A stretch of DNA of 16,473 nt, taken from assembly GCA_002323535.1 (NCBI GenBank), contig DCQT01000060.1, positions 3,132-19,604 of the forward strand, in the 5' to 3' direction. Origin of the DNA: Bacteriovoracaceae bacterium UBA1511 (GTDB taxonomy: Bacteria > Bdellovibrionota > Bacteriovoracia > Bacteriovoracales > Bacteriovoracaceae). The notes below the pieces were generated by a model, which was not told where the DNA came from, did not search any database, and saw only the letters and a program-made list of their open reading frames with translations. Every line of letters begins with the position of its first letter. Position 1 is the stretch's first letter. A program made the translations under genes and the position numbers. Of the stretch, positions 1 to 7,495 are shown piece after piece.

Positions 1-462
1 AAGGAAGATTGCAAAGAAAACAAAATGGCGAGTGAGCTATTTGACCTTAGAGGTATAGACCATATTCACTTGTTTGATAATTTTATTACTGTCACAAAGT
101 TTGGCTACGCCTCCTGGGAAGAACTAGAAAGTGAAATTATGAAATCGCTTAATAAAAACTTTCCGGAGCATGATCCTAATTACTTTGATCCTGACCCAGA
201 AGAAGAAAGAAGAAGAAATCTTCCGCCAGAATTAAAAAAGATTGAGGAAATTCTCGATAGAACTGTTCGTCCAGGTCTTCAAGGAGATGGTGGAGATATC
301 CAAACGCTTAGTCTTGATAGAAATGTTTTAATGGTCAAGTACCAAGGTGCTTGTGGAACTTGTCCTAGTGCAAGTACTGGAACTCTCGAGGCTATTAAAA
401 GTATTCTTAGAGATGAATACAACCCTGAACTTGATGTATATATTGCGCCAGAAATGTATTAG
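1..462 (+). CDS. Nfu/NifU-like Fe-S cluster carrier (5' end outside window)
   Basis: Likely Fe-S cluster scaffold or carrier that binds a cluster and passes it to apo-proteins in the cytoplasm. Numbering from the Met at 25: the C-terminal half (about residues 67-140) is a NifU C-terminal domain with the RPGLQGDGGD signature at 82-91 and the cluster-binding CxxC at Cys110/Cys113 (ACGTCPSA). The N-terminal part (LFDL..IDHIHLFDNFITVTK, residues 5-25) resembles the Nfu N-terminal domain, which is joined here by an acidic linker (about 48-66). In that domain family the segment before LFDL continues further upstream. The frame is open from base 1 and no ribosome binding site sits at a good distance from the Met at 25, so I treat this as a gene cut by the window edge rather than one starting at 25. 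It converges with the SGNH-like gene, leaving a 30-nt gap without a hairpin. Family call is firm; the true start is not visible. Confidence 0.88.
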   Translation, partial: KEDCKENKMASELFDLRGIDHIHLFDNFITVTKFGYASWEELESEIMKSLNKNFPEHDPNYFDPDPEEERRRNLPPELKKIEEILDRTVRPGLQGDGGDIQTLSLDRNVLMVKYQGACGTCPSASTGTLEAIKSILRDEYNPELDVYIAPEMY

Positions 463-492
463 AAAATATTACTCTTTTTACCTTCAGCGATA

Positions 493-1608
493 TTATTTAT
501 TTTGTTTTAAGAAGTTTAGAATGCCTCTTGCAAATAGATCTGAGCCCTTTTGATTCCAATGTCCGTCATACTTAAAAAACAAATCTTTATAGTCAGATTT
601 AGATATATTTATTGATGTTTCATTTCCATCAAAATATAAGAATTTATTAGGATACTTCTTTTTCAACCATTTATAAAAATGGTACGTACTATCCTTTCTC
701 GATTTTGAAGGTAATTTCCCTTTAATTAATCCTTGATAGAATACAACCTTAGCTCCCTTATTTAATGCATCAGATATAATCGCCAGAAAAATCTCAACAT
801 TTCTTTTGCCTAAAAACTTATAAAATTTATGATGCTCCTGACCAGGGAAAAGGTTCGATTGGTGATCATCTAATGACCGAAGGGAAGTATTTTTACCTAA
901 AAGTTTATTAAAATTTTTTTTAAAGATAATATAATTCCTTGTGAAAATATCAAAATTACTTGAAAGGGATGATGAATCATACGAATTAAAAAATGTGTAC
1001 ATAAGACTCATTTTTGAAAAGAAATTTGAATTAAAATCTTCTTCTGATCTCGGTTGATTTTTGAATAGTCCATCATAAATTCCATCTTTTCGTTTTTCAA
1101 AAATCATAAACTGGTCATCTGTCTTCCCAACAATTGGAAGAAAAATATAGTCAAAAGAAAAATTTCTCACTAAATCAAAATAAATATTATATAAATTTAA
1201 ATTAAAATATCCGGCCCGAGCAAAATTATAAAACTCAAACTTTCCCTCACTGTCATTTGAGGCTTTTGTTGGCCAATTAGTTTTAAGATAGTTACCTTCA
1301 GTCTTAGAGTAACCGAGCACAACTGCTCTTTTAACCTTATCCTTATTTTGTATTTGATAATCAAAGCCACTAACAAAACCAAAGTTATTAGTAAAAAAGA
1401 CATTGTCATACTCGAGGTGATTCTTAACGACTCTTTTATAGCGACATTTTTGATTAGGAAAATATTCATATCCAAGTTTTATTGAATTCTTAATACAATT
1501 TTTGGAAAAAACATTTGCATTAAAATTTTTCTTTTTTTGTGAATAAAAATAATCACATGTGAAAAATGTAAAGATTAAGGAGCTAAATATAATAGTTAAA
1601 TTTCTCAT
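493..1608 (-). CDS. Secreted SGNH/GDSL-like protein, partner of the MBOAT acyltransferase
   Basis: Probably the extracytoplasmic partner that transfers or removes acyl groups on an envelope or exported glycan; the substrate is unknown. The N-terminus (residues 1-20) is a hydrophobic signal or anchor with a Cys at 18 in a poor lipobox-like setting. A block I-like segment, VVLGYSKTEG (96-105), keeps the presumed nucleophile Ser101 but has Tyr100 where the family has Asp (GDS). NFARAGY (128-134) fits block II with its Gly. The block III GxND position reads GKTD (161-164), so the usual Asn is absent. DGHWNQKG (348-354) supplies the C-terminal Asp348/His350 pair. The Ser...Asp-x-His order is that of classical SGNH enzymes, not AlgJ/AlgX, where the DxH comes first. 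It starts 2 nt after the MBOAT stop with almost no Shine-Dalgarno of its own, so translation is probably coupled. It is very AT-rich with many Asn, Lys, Phe and Tyr. Fold moderately sure; activity uncertain. Confidence 0.7.
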   Translation of the reverse strand: MRNLTIIFSSLIFTFFTCDYFYSQKKKNFNANVFSKNCIKNSIKLGYEYFPNQKCRYKRVVKNHLEYDNVFFTNNFGFVSGFDYQIQNKDKVKRAVVLGYSKTEGNYLKTNWPTKASNDSEGKFEFYNFARAGYFNLNLYNIYFDLVRNFSFDYIFLPIVGKTDDQFMIFEKRKDGIYDGLFKNQPRSEEDFNSNFFSKMSLMYTFFNSYDSSSLSSNFDIFTRNYIIFKKNFNKLLGKNTSLRSLDDHQSNLFPGQEHHKFYKFLGKRNVEIFLAIISDALNKGAKVVFYQGLIKGKLPSKSRKDSTYHFYKWLKKKYPNKFLYFDGNETSINISKSDYKDLFFKYDGHWNQKGSDLFARGILNFLKQNK

Positions 1609-1610
1609 AC

Positions 1611-3203
1611 CTAAAATTGAAAATAAATAAATGGCGCTGGTGGTTTTAAGTTACCTACAAGGGCTAAAAAGATTAACACTCCAATAAAACCACCTACGGC
1701 CACCTCTTTAAGAATTACTCTTTTTGGTGTTTTTAATTTCTCATATAACTTAAATTCAACAAAGAACTCATAAATTATAATTATAATGATACTCACGAGA
1801 AGAGGAAGCCCTGGCCTAGAAATTAATGTATTAATTCCCTCAAAATTGAAAAATGCACTAATATTTTGGGATATCAACTTAAAGCTATTTGCCCTAAAAA
1901 GGAGCCATCCAAACATTGTTAAGTGAAAAAATACAATATGAAAAAAAACCTGAGATACTTTTGACTTGCTAGGCACTATATTAAGTAATCTATAAACAAC
2001 TAAAATTAATCCTTGATAAGCACCCCACAATACAAAATTCCAACTAGCACCATGCCATAATCCACCGATCAGCATTGTTAAAAATAAATTCCGGTATGTC
2101 TTAATTGAAGTAAATTTATTTCCACCTAATGGTATGTACAAATAATCTCTCAACCATGAGGACAAGCTTATATGCCACCTTCGCCAAAACTCAGATGGCA
2201 CCTTGCTAAAATATGGGCGTCTGAAATTTACCATTAGATTAAAGCCAAAAACTTTTGCAAGTCCTCGAGCTATATCTGAGTATCCAGAAAAGTCTCCATA
2301 TATTTGTATAGTAAAAAATAAGGTAGATAAGTACACATCAAGTGTGTTGTAACTTTGTCCTAAAATGAAACCTGGGTCAACTAGTCTTGAAATAGGGTCT
2401 GCAATAGCAACTTTTTTAAAAAACCCCAAACAAATTAAAAATAACCCTCTTTTGAGAGCATTGAGATCAAAGTCTCTTGATTTAAAAACTTGAGGTAGAA
2501 ATACTTGAGCACGTTCAATTGGCCCTGCCACAAGTTGTGGAAAAAATGAAACAAAAACAGAGAAATCTAAATAAGAACGTGTAGGAGATAAACTTCCCTT
2601 CTTAATATCAAGTGAGTAACTCATCGTTTGAAATGTATAAAAACTTATTCCTACAGGTAAAACGATATTCAGTAACTCAACATTAGATTCAATTCCAAAC
2701 GAGTTAACCATTTCAGAAAAAGAAGAAACAAAAAAATTAAAATATTTAAAAAATCCCAAAATTGTAAGATTAACGATTACGCTAATGGTAACACCCATTT
2801 TTTCCGGCTTTTTAATCTTGTATGAAACAGAAAGCTGATATATGCAATTTAAAAAAATGACAGCTAATATACTCGAAGTTAGGCCATACCAAATTAAGTT
2901 GAAGTTAGGTTCAAAATCTTTCCATGACACCTCAACAAATAAAATTGCACAAATAATCAAAAATAATGAGTATAAACATCTATTAAACTTACTTATTAGC
3001 GACCGCTTCATTATTAACCCACAAAAGAAATCAACATAAGTAGAAAGCACTATGAGAAATAAAAATCTAACGTCCCAAAAGCCATAAAAAATGTAACTAA
3101 AGATCAAAAGAATTAAATTCTGAATATTTCTTTTAGGAAAACAATAGTAAAACCCACCAAAAATAAAGATAAACAATAAAAAGTCGAATGAATTAAATAG
3201 CAT
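1611..3203 (-). CDS. MBOAT family O-acyltransferase (AlgI/DltB-like)
   Basis: Polytopic inner-membrane acyltransferase that would take an acyl group from a cytoplasmic donor and hand it across the membrane for modification of an exocellular or envelope polymer. The whole 530-aa protein matches the AlgI-like layout: the start MLFNSFDFLLF and SYIFYGFWD (36-44), then QTMSYSLDI (192-200) and FFPQLVAGPIERA (220-232). The hallmark EFWRRWHISLSSWLRDYLYIPLGG lies at 338-361 with His344, and GGLWHGASWNF at 380-390 carries the invariant catalytic His384. About ten or more hydrophobic segments are evident. AGAGG lies 8 nt before the ATG. It forms a two-gene unit with the downstream SGNH-like gene, the usual MBOAT plus SGNH pairing. 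No alginate or other polysaccharide genes are nearby, so the polymer cannot be named and I avoid the symbol algI. No convincing promoter was found in the 137-nt gap to hemF. Confidence 0.93.
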   Translation of the reverse strand: MLFNSFDFLLFIFIFGGFYYCFPKRNIQNLILLIFSYIFYGFWDVRFLFLIVLSTYVDFFCGLIMKRSLISKFNRCLYSLFLIICAILFVEVSWKDFEPNFNLIWYGLTSSILAVIFLNCIYQLSVSYKIKKPEKMGVTISVIVNLTILGFFKYFNFFVSSFSEMVNSFGIESNVELLNIVLPVGISFYTFQTMSYSLDIKKGSLSPTRSYLDFSVFVSFFPQLVAGPIERAQVFLPQVFKSRDFDLNALKRGLFLICLGFFKKVAIADPISRLVDPGFILGQSYNTLDVYLSTLFFTIQIYGDFSGYSDIARGLAKVFGFNLMVNFRRPYFSKVPSEFWRRWHISLSSWLRDYLYIPLGGNKFTSIKTYRNLFLTMLIGGLWHGASWNFVLWGAYQGLILVVYRLLNIVPSKSKVSQVFFHIVFFHLTMFGWLLFRANSFKLISQNISAFFNFEGINTLISRPGLPLLVSIIIIIIYEFFVEFKLYEKLKTPKRVILKEVAVGGFIGVLIFLALVGNLKPPAPFIYFQF

Positions 3204-3294
3204 TTTTTTAGCCTCTACTGGTCTATACTATTTTAACTCTTTTTATGTGAGAAACTAAAAAATTATTCCAAAATATATTAGTAGATAATAAATT

Positions 3295-3312
3295 TGCTCT
3301 ACTGTTAGAGCA
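3295..3312 (-). terminator. Candidate weak terminator hairpin after hemF
   Basis: A perfect 7-bp stem (TGCTCTA / TAGAGCA on the minus strand) with a 4-nt loop lies about 30 nt past the hemF stop. It is followed by AAATTTATTAT rather than a clean run of T. It sits between hemF and the MBOAT gene, where transcription of hemF would be expected to end. Weak evidence: it could also be a chance or regulatory inverted repeat. Confidence 0.35.
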
Positions 3313-3340
3313 CTGAGATTGCTTTCTTTATAGAAATTAG

Positions 3341-4246
3341 CTACCAATCTTTTGGAAAATAATTCTCCATCATTTTTTCGTGAATTGACCCAACTGGAGG
3401 CTTATAGGCGTAGCTAAACTTACAACGAGCTGGAAGACTTATAAGAATGGAGTCTGTTCTTCCATTTGTTTTCAAGCCAAAGGTTGTTCCTCTATCATGA
3501 AGAAGATTGAACTCCACGTACCTTCCTCGCCTGTGAAGCTGGAACTCTTCATCCTCTGAAGTATATTTCTCAATAACTCTTTTTTCTGCAATGGGAAAAT
3601 AACTTTCAATAAAATGGTTGCTCAGATAAACAACCTGCTCAAAGTCTGCTTTTGTGTCTCCTGAGTTTAAGTGGTCAAAAAAGATACCACCTATTCCCCT
3701 CATTTCATTATTTCTGTGTTTGTTTACAAAGTAATTATCACAAACTTCTTTCATTTTAGGATAATCATCTCCGCATGCTTTTTTCCATATTTCATGGAAA
3801 TGTCTAAAGTCCTCCTCGTAAGGATAGTACGGTGTAAGATCTGCACCACCTCCAAACCAAAACTTATCATTTACTTGAATCATTCTAAAATTAGCGTGCA
3901 CAGTTGGAACTCTTGGGTTGCGAGGATGAAGTATCAGGCTTATCCCTGATGCCCACATTCTATATTCTTTTTGTTCACCGTCCGAATTTGACTCTTTTAA
4001 TATCTGCTTTCCAAAACTGGGATCCATTAGCCCATGGACAATACTAGTATTTACACCGGCATTTTCAAAGATATCCCCGCTTAGAGCACAAGTAATCCCT
4101 CCTCCACCATCATCACCATTTTTGTCTTTTCTATTCCACAGGTCTTTATTCAACTTTAGACTTGGGTCTATTTTCTTCATTTGTTCAATAATTTCTATTT
4201 GAAGACTTTTTACATGCTCAGTAAAAGATTTTTTTAGAGCTTCCAT
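3341..4246 (-). CDS. hemF: Oxygen-dependent coproporphyrinogen III oxidase
   Basis: Cytoplasmic heme biosynthesis enzyme that uses O2 to decarboxylate two propionates of coproporphyrinogen III, giving protoporphyrinogen IX. The 301-aa length matches the family (about 300). Visible signatures are GGGGITCALSGDIFENAGVN (47-66), LHPRNP with His107, VHANFR with His117, the core FGGGADLTPYYPYEED (131-146) followed by HFH (149-151), GGIFFDHL (186-193), and the C-terminal HRRGRYVEFNLLHDRGT (238-254) and LPARCKFSY (271-279). No expected residue is missing. AGAGG precedes the ATG at suitable spacing. The gene is divergent from arsC across an 86-nt gap. Its presence implies aerobic heme synthesis, consistent with the respiratory genes at the other end of the window. 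No other heme genes are adjacent. Confidence 0.97.
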   Translation of the reverse strand: MEALKKSFTEHVKSLQIEIIEQMKKIDPSLKLNKDLWNRKDKNGDDGGGGITCALSGDIFENAGVNTSIVHGLMDPSFGKQILKESNSDGEQKEYRMWASGISLILHPRNPRVPTVHANFRMIQVNDKFWFGGGADLTPYYPYEEDFRHFHEIWKKACGDDYPKMKEVCDNYFVNKHRNNEMRGIGGIFFDHLNSGDTKADFEQVVYLSNHFIESYFPIAEKRVIEKYTSEDEEFQLHRRGRYVEFNLLHDRGTTFGLKTNGRTDSILISLPARCKFSYAYKPPVGSIHEKMMENYFPKDW

Positions 4247-4269
4247 TCAAACCTCTTTAACCGTTTCTA

Positions 4270-4296
4270 TTGAGACAGCGCTCATTATCGTATAGT
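4270..4296 (+). promoter_or_regulatory. Candidate sigma70 promoter for arsC/cyclase
   Basis: TTGAGA (4270-4275) and TATAGT (4291-4296) resemble -35 and -10 boxes, but the spacer is only 15 nt, so the fit is imperfect. It lies 37 nt before the chosen arsC start, inside the divergent gap with hemF. A TTG at 4270 that could extend the arsC frame falls on the -35 box, which supports the shorter gene. A promoter for hemF must lie in the same gap (perhaps TTAAAC/TATACG on the minus strand), but that one is weak. Confidence 0.4.
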
Positions 4297-4332
4297 GTAC
4301 TCCTAGACCAGTTTAACCACAGGATAAATAAT

Positions 4333-4674
4333 ATGAAAACACTCTATCTTCACAACCCGAGGTGCTCAAAAAGCAGACAAGGCTTGGAGCTAATTAAAAG
4401 TAATGGTATCAACCATGAAGTAATTGAATACCTTAAAAATCCATTAAAAAAATCGGAACTCAGTTTACTCTTTGATCTCCTATCACAGAGGTACTCATGG
4501 AAAGAATTTACGAGAGTTAAAGAAAAAGAATTTAATCAAAATACTGACAAAATGACTAAGACCAACTGGATAAAATTGATTATTGGAACACCAAAACTTA
4601 TTGAGCGACCAATTTTATTTAATGACAAGAATGCTGTCATTGGCCGCCCACCGGAGAATTTACTAAGTTTTTAG
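4333..4674 (+). CDS. arsC: ArsC-family reductase (glutaredoxin-dependent arsenate reductase type)
   Basis: Small thioredoxin-fold protein of the glutaredoxin-linked ArsC family, which reduces arsenate to arsenite through a single active-site Cys. The 113-aa product has LHNPRCSKSR with Cys11, Arg61 in FTRVKEKEF, and the C-terminal PKLIERPI...GRPPENLL with Arg92 and Arg105. These fit the Cys and three Arg of the R773 ArsC active site, arguing for true ArsC rather than Spx, which has CxxC. The start was chosen at 4333 because AGGA lies 8 nt upstream and the protein then begins directly with the fold; an upstream TTG would add 21 unrelated residues. No arsR, arsB or acr3 is near, so a role in arsenic resistance is not supported by context and a general thiol-reductase role is possible. 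The cyclase gene follows after 42 nt and may be co-transcribed. Confidence 0.85.
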   Translation: MKTLYLHNPRCSKSRQGLELIKSNGINHEVIEYLKNPLKKSELSLLFDLLSQRYSWKEFTRVKEKEFNQNTDKMTKTNWIKLIIGTPKLIERPILFNDKNAVIGRPPENLLSF

Positions 4675-4716
4675 TCTGGTACCCCCGATAAGTTATCAAA
4701 ATAATTTAGGTAATAA

Positions 4717-6972
4717 ATGACCACTAAGTTTTTGAGAGTATTTGGGGTTTTCCTTATAGTACTATTTTGCTCCACTAGTATATTTTTCTCACTGGCCCAG
4801 CGTGACCTCACCCCTATTGATGTAAATCTCAACAAGATAACCTCATACCCTTCGTTTTTTGAGGATCGCTTCTATGACATAAGAATGAAGATGACGATGA
4901 ACGATCAGGCTCGTTCAGATAAAATTACATTCATTAAAATTGATGATCAATCTCTTTCAGCTCTTGGCCGTTGGCCGATGTCTCGCACGGTTTGGCACAA
5001 ACTCATGAAGAAATTAAAATATTTTTCACCGAAAGTTGTTGCTTTTGATGTGTTCTTTTCAGAGCCTGAAGTAAGCTGTAATAAACTTAAGCCCGATGAC
5101 TTATTTGCAAAATCCATAAAGGATTTTCAAGCAGGTGGTAATCACGTTATTTTTTCATATAATTTAAGTTTATTCACTGGCGAGTTCAAAACATCAAATG
5201 AGTTTGATGAGTTTCCTGCAGAGTTAATGGACCAAATGATAAGCTCTAAAATTGTTGGGGGTAACTCTCTTTTAGAGTACAGTGTTAAGAAAGATATATG
5301 GCCTTTACAAACATTTTTAGATCAAAGTCCAACATTAGGACATATTCAATCTCTTGCTGATGCAGATGGGATTTATAGACACTATAATGTTGTTGCAAAT
5401 GTTGAGGACTTATATTTTCCATCATTTGCTTTAAGTGCTTACCAAAAATTTACAGGAGACTTAACTTCCCTTGAAAGAACTTCTCTGGGTGAGGCTTATC
5501 TCAACCTTGCCAATGGTAAAATTGGACTCAATCAAAATGGCCAGCTCAAAATCAGGTGGTTTGGTGATAGGTGGAATTTTGATGAAGTAAGTGTAAAAGA
5601 AATTATTGAAGCTGACCCAGACGACCCACTCTTACACAAAAAACTTAATGGAAAAATAGCAGTTGTTGGAGCGACTGCATTTGGACTTGGTGACATAAGA
5701 CACTCTCCAATTAATCCAAAAATACCGGGACCTCTTTTCCATATAAATGCCATGCAAATGTTATTAGATGGCAAGTTTTTAAAACCAATTGAAACTTCCA
5801 CTTACCTATCTTGGTGGATCCTATTTGGAGGAACCTTATTAATGGTCATCGTTCAATTATTCGGCAAGCCAATCGTTGACTTAGGTATGGCCTTCTTTCT
5901 TTTAGTCAGTATTCTTTACTACGATATTTTTTACCTCACGCCTCAAGGATACGAGGTAAAACTATTCTTTTGCCTTCTATCAATAATAGCCTGTTATTCA
6001 TGGAATACGTTTCTCAATTTTTACTTGTCGAATAAAGACAGAGTCTTCTTAAAGTCCGCTTTTGAGAACTACATCTCACCTGAATTAATTGATGAAATGT
6101 ATGAAAAAGGAGAGCAACCAAGGCTTGGCGGAGATAAGGGAATACTCACAGCTTATTTTACAGATATTGAGAGCTTCTCTTCTTTTTCAGAAGAGCTATC
6201 TGCCGAGGAATTGGTTATTCTATTAAATGAGTACCTAACAGCAATGACAGACATATTACTCGAAGAAAGAGGCACATTAGACAAATATGAGGGCGATGCA
6301 ATCATTGCTTTTTTTGGCGCCCCAAGTAAGTTTGCTGATCATGCACAAAGAGCATTAAGAGTCGCCGCGATAATGCAGCTAAGACTAAATGAGCTCAGGG
6401 AACATTGGAAAACCCAAGACAAGCAATGGCCTGAAATTGTAAAAAAAATGAGAATGAGAGTTGGCATCAATTCTGGTGAAATCGTCACTGGTAATATGGG
6501 CTCTAGCCAAAGAATGAATTATACTATGATGGGCGACTCAGTTAACCTTGCCGCAAGACTGGAAGAAGCAGCAAAACAATATGGGATTTATGTACACTTC
6601 ACAGAAAACACTCTTAATCTAGTGGACCATGAAGATGAATTTCTTATTAGAGAAATTGATACCATCAGAGTTGTTGGGAAAAAGGAGCCCGTAACAACCT
6701 ATGAACTAATCGGTCTTAATGTTAATCCACTGCCTGAGCTATTAGATTTAATCAAAATATTTTCTGAGGGTAGAGAACTCTACAAACAACAAAAGTGGGA
6801 TGAAGCAATAGAGAGATTTAAGGATAGTAGAGATTTTGAGAATTTCAGGTTTCCAGATCAAATGCCGGCGAAAACCTCTCCAAGCGAAATTTATATTAAG
6901 AGGTGTCTCGACTACAAACAATCCCCTCCATCAATTGACTGGGATGGAGTTTACACACTCACAAAAAAATAG
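4717..6972 (+). CDS. CHASE2-domain membrane sensor with class III adenylate cyclase
   Basis: Predicted membrane receptor that makes cAMP from ATP in response to an unknown extracytoplasmic signal. Order in the 751 aa: TM helix (about 6-27); CHASE2 sensor (about 35-355, including FFEDRFYDIR, IKIDDQSL..LGRWPMSR, VVAFDVFFSEPE and a GKIAVVGATAFGLGD end); three TM helices (about 364-436); a short linker; the cyclase domain (about 470-665); and a tail (674-742) with a TPR-like YKQQKWDEAIERF segment and YIKRCLDY. All cyclase residues are visible: metal-binding Asp483 (FTDIE) and Asp527 (EGDA), the ATP-selecting pair Lys523 and Asp607 (a guanylate cyclase would normally carry Glu and Cys), and transition-state Asn610 and Arg614 (VNLAARLE). 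It should therefore be active. The Shine-Dalgarno is weak (AGG, 8 nt). It runs tail to tail with the DUF4920 gene, with only 2 nt between stops and no terminator. Confidence 0.94.
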   Translation: MTTKFLRVFGVFLIVLFCSTSIFFSLAQRDLTPIDVNLNKITSYPSFFEDRFYDIRMKMTMNDQARSDKITFIKIDDQSLSALGRWPMSRTVWHKLMKKLKYFSPKVVAFDVFFSEPEVSCNKLKPDDLFAKSIKDFQAGGNHVIFSYNLSLFTGEFKTSNEFDEFPAELMDQMISSKIVGGNSLLEYSVKKDIWPLQTFLDQSPTLGHIQSLADADGIYRHYNVVANVEDLYFPSFALSAYQKFTGDLTSLERTSLGEAYLNLANGKIGLNQNGQLKIRWFGDRWNFDEVSVKEIIEADPDDPLLHKKLNGKIAVVGATAFGLGDIRHSPINPKIPGPLFHINAMQMLLDGKFLKPIETSTYLSWWILFGGTLLMVIVQLFGKPIVDLGMAFFLLVSILYYDIFYLTPQGYEVKLFFCLLSIIACYSWNTFLNFYLSNKDRVFLKSAFENYISPELIDEMYEKGEQPRLGGDKGILTAYFTDIESFSSFSEELSAEELVILLNEYLTAMTDILLEERGTLDKYEGDAIIAFFGAPSKFADHAQRALRVAAIMQLRLNELREHWKTQDKQWPEIVKKMRMRVGINSGEIVTGNMGSSQRMNYTMMGDSVNLAARLEEAAKQYGIYVHFTENTLNLVDHEDEFLIREIDTIRVVGKKEPVTTYELIGLNVNPLPELLDLIKIFSEGRELYKQQKWDEAIERFKDSRDFENFRFPDQMPAKTSPSEIYIKRCLDYKQSPPSIDWDGVYTLTKK

Positions 6973-6974
6973 CT

Positions 6975-7412
6975 CTAAATTGCCTGAACCCCAGTAGCAA
7001 CAAAGTGATATGTTTTTTTATCTTCTGTAACTTTTGAAATTTGCTCTTTAGTCGCCCCTTGGTCCTCGAGGTAATGTTTTTGTAAATCTATATTTTCAAC
7101 CTTCTCAAAAATTTGTCCATTAAGAACAACATCCTTCCCCTGAAGACTTGAGGGAACAAAAAAGCCATAGTCTTTGAAAGTTACTCTGATTGGTTTATTT
7201 GTGCCAGACAAGGTCATCCAGCAACCTTTTTTTACACATACCTTTTCTACCACTCCCAACACCTGGACTTCCTTACCCTTTATTGATTCATAGCTTTTTA
7301 TTGCATCGTCAGCAGAGATCTTATTTTTTATTTCAAATGTTTTACCAAACTTATCCATTGAGAGCGCTGAGTCCGTAATTATTAAGCCAATTAAAAAAAG
7401 AAAAACCCTCAT
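6975..7412 (-). CDS. Small exported DUF4920 protein
   Basis: A 145-aa protein of the DUF4920 family, whose function is not established. Residues 1-18 (MRVFLFLIGLIITDSALS) look like a signal peptide, so it probably acts in the periplasm. The mature part begins with KFGKTFE and carries the family core VLGVVEKVCVKKGCWMTL (51-68), with paired Cys59 and Cys64, then RVTFKDYGFFVP (76-87) and GKDVVLNG (92-99). The Cys pair with nearby Trp/Met could be a disulfide or metal site; that is inference only. The start at 7412 is chosen because GGAG lies 6 nt before it and the signal peptide then begins cleanly. Upstream in-frame starts at 7430 and 7472 lack a ribosome site and would put extra residues before the signal peptide. 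It is divergent from the aldolase gene and convergent with the cyclase. Confidence 0.8.
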   Translation of the reverse strand: MRVFLFLIGLIITDSALSMDKFGKTFEIKNKISADDAIKSYESIKGKEVQVLGVVEKVCVKKGCWMTLSGTNKPIRVTFKDYGFFVPSSLQGKDVVLNGQIFEKVENIDLQKHYLEDQGATKEQISKVTEDKKTYHFVATGVQAI

Positions 7413-7431
7413 ATAATCTCCAATGTTCATA

Positions 7432-7460
7432 ATGACATTAAACCAAGTTGAGGATAAAAT
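7432..7460 (+). promoter_or_regulatory. Sigma70-like promoter for fba
   Basis: ATGACA (7432-7437) and TAAAAT (7455-7460) each match the consensus at five of six positions and are separated by 17 nt. The predicted transcript would begin near 7467, about 29 nt before the aldolase ATG. An upstream in-frame TTG at 7448 falls between the two boxes, which supports the shorter protein. Confidence 0.6.
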
Positions 7461-7495
7461 CGTACCACACAAATTTAAAAATCCAAGGAGTCATA

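Noticed and set aside
347..553. Open frame overlapping the Nfu gene in another phase
   Set aside because: It lies largely over the conserved NifU domain and runs into the 3' end of the SGNH gene; composition shows no sign of selection.
3204..3294. Promoter for the MBOAT gene
   Set aside because: TAAAAT and TATAGA candidates exist, but no acceptable -35 box lies 16-18 nt upstream, so I do not annotate one.
4270..4332. Longer ArsC frame starting at TTG 4270
   Set aside because: It adds 21 residues unlike the family, overlaps the likely -35 box, and lacks a ribosome site; the ATG at 4333 has AGGA 8 nt upstream and begins the fold directly.
7413..7472. Longer DUF4920 frames from 7472 or 7430
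   Set aside because: They put polar residues before a good signal peptide and lack a ribosome site; GGAG precedes 7412.
7448..7495. Longer aldolase frame starting at TTG 7448
   Set aside because: The start lies between the promoter boxes at 7432-7460; the ATG at 7496 has a perfect AAGGAG.
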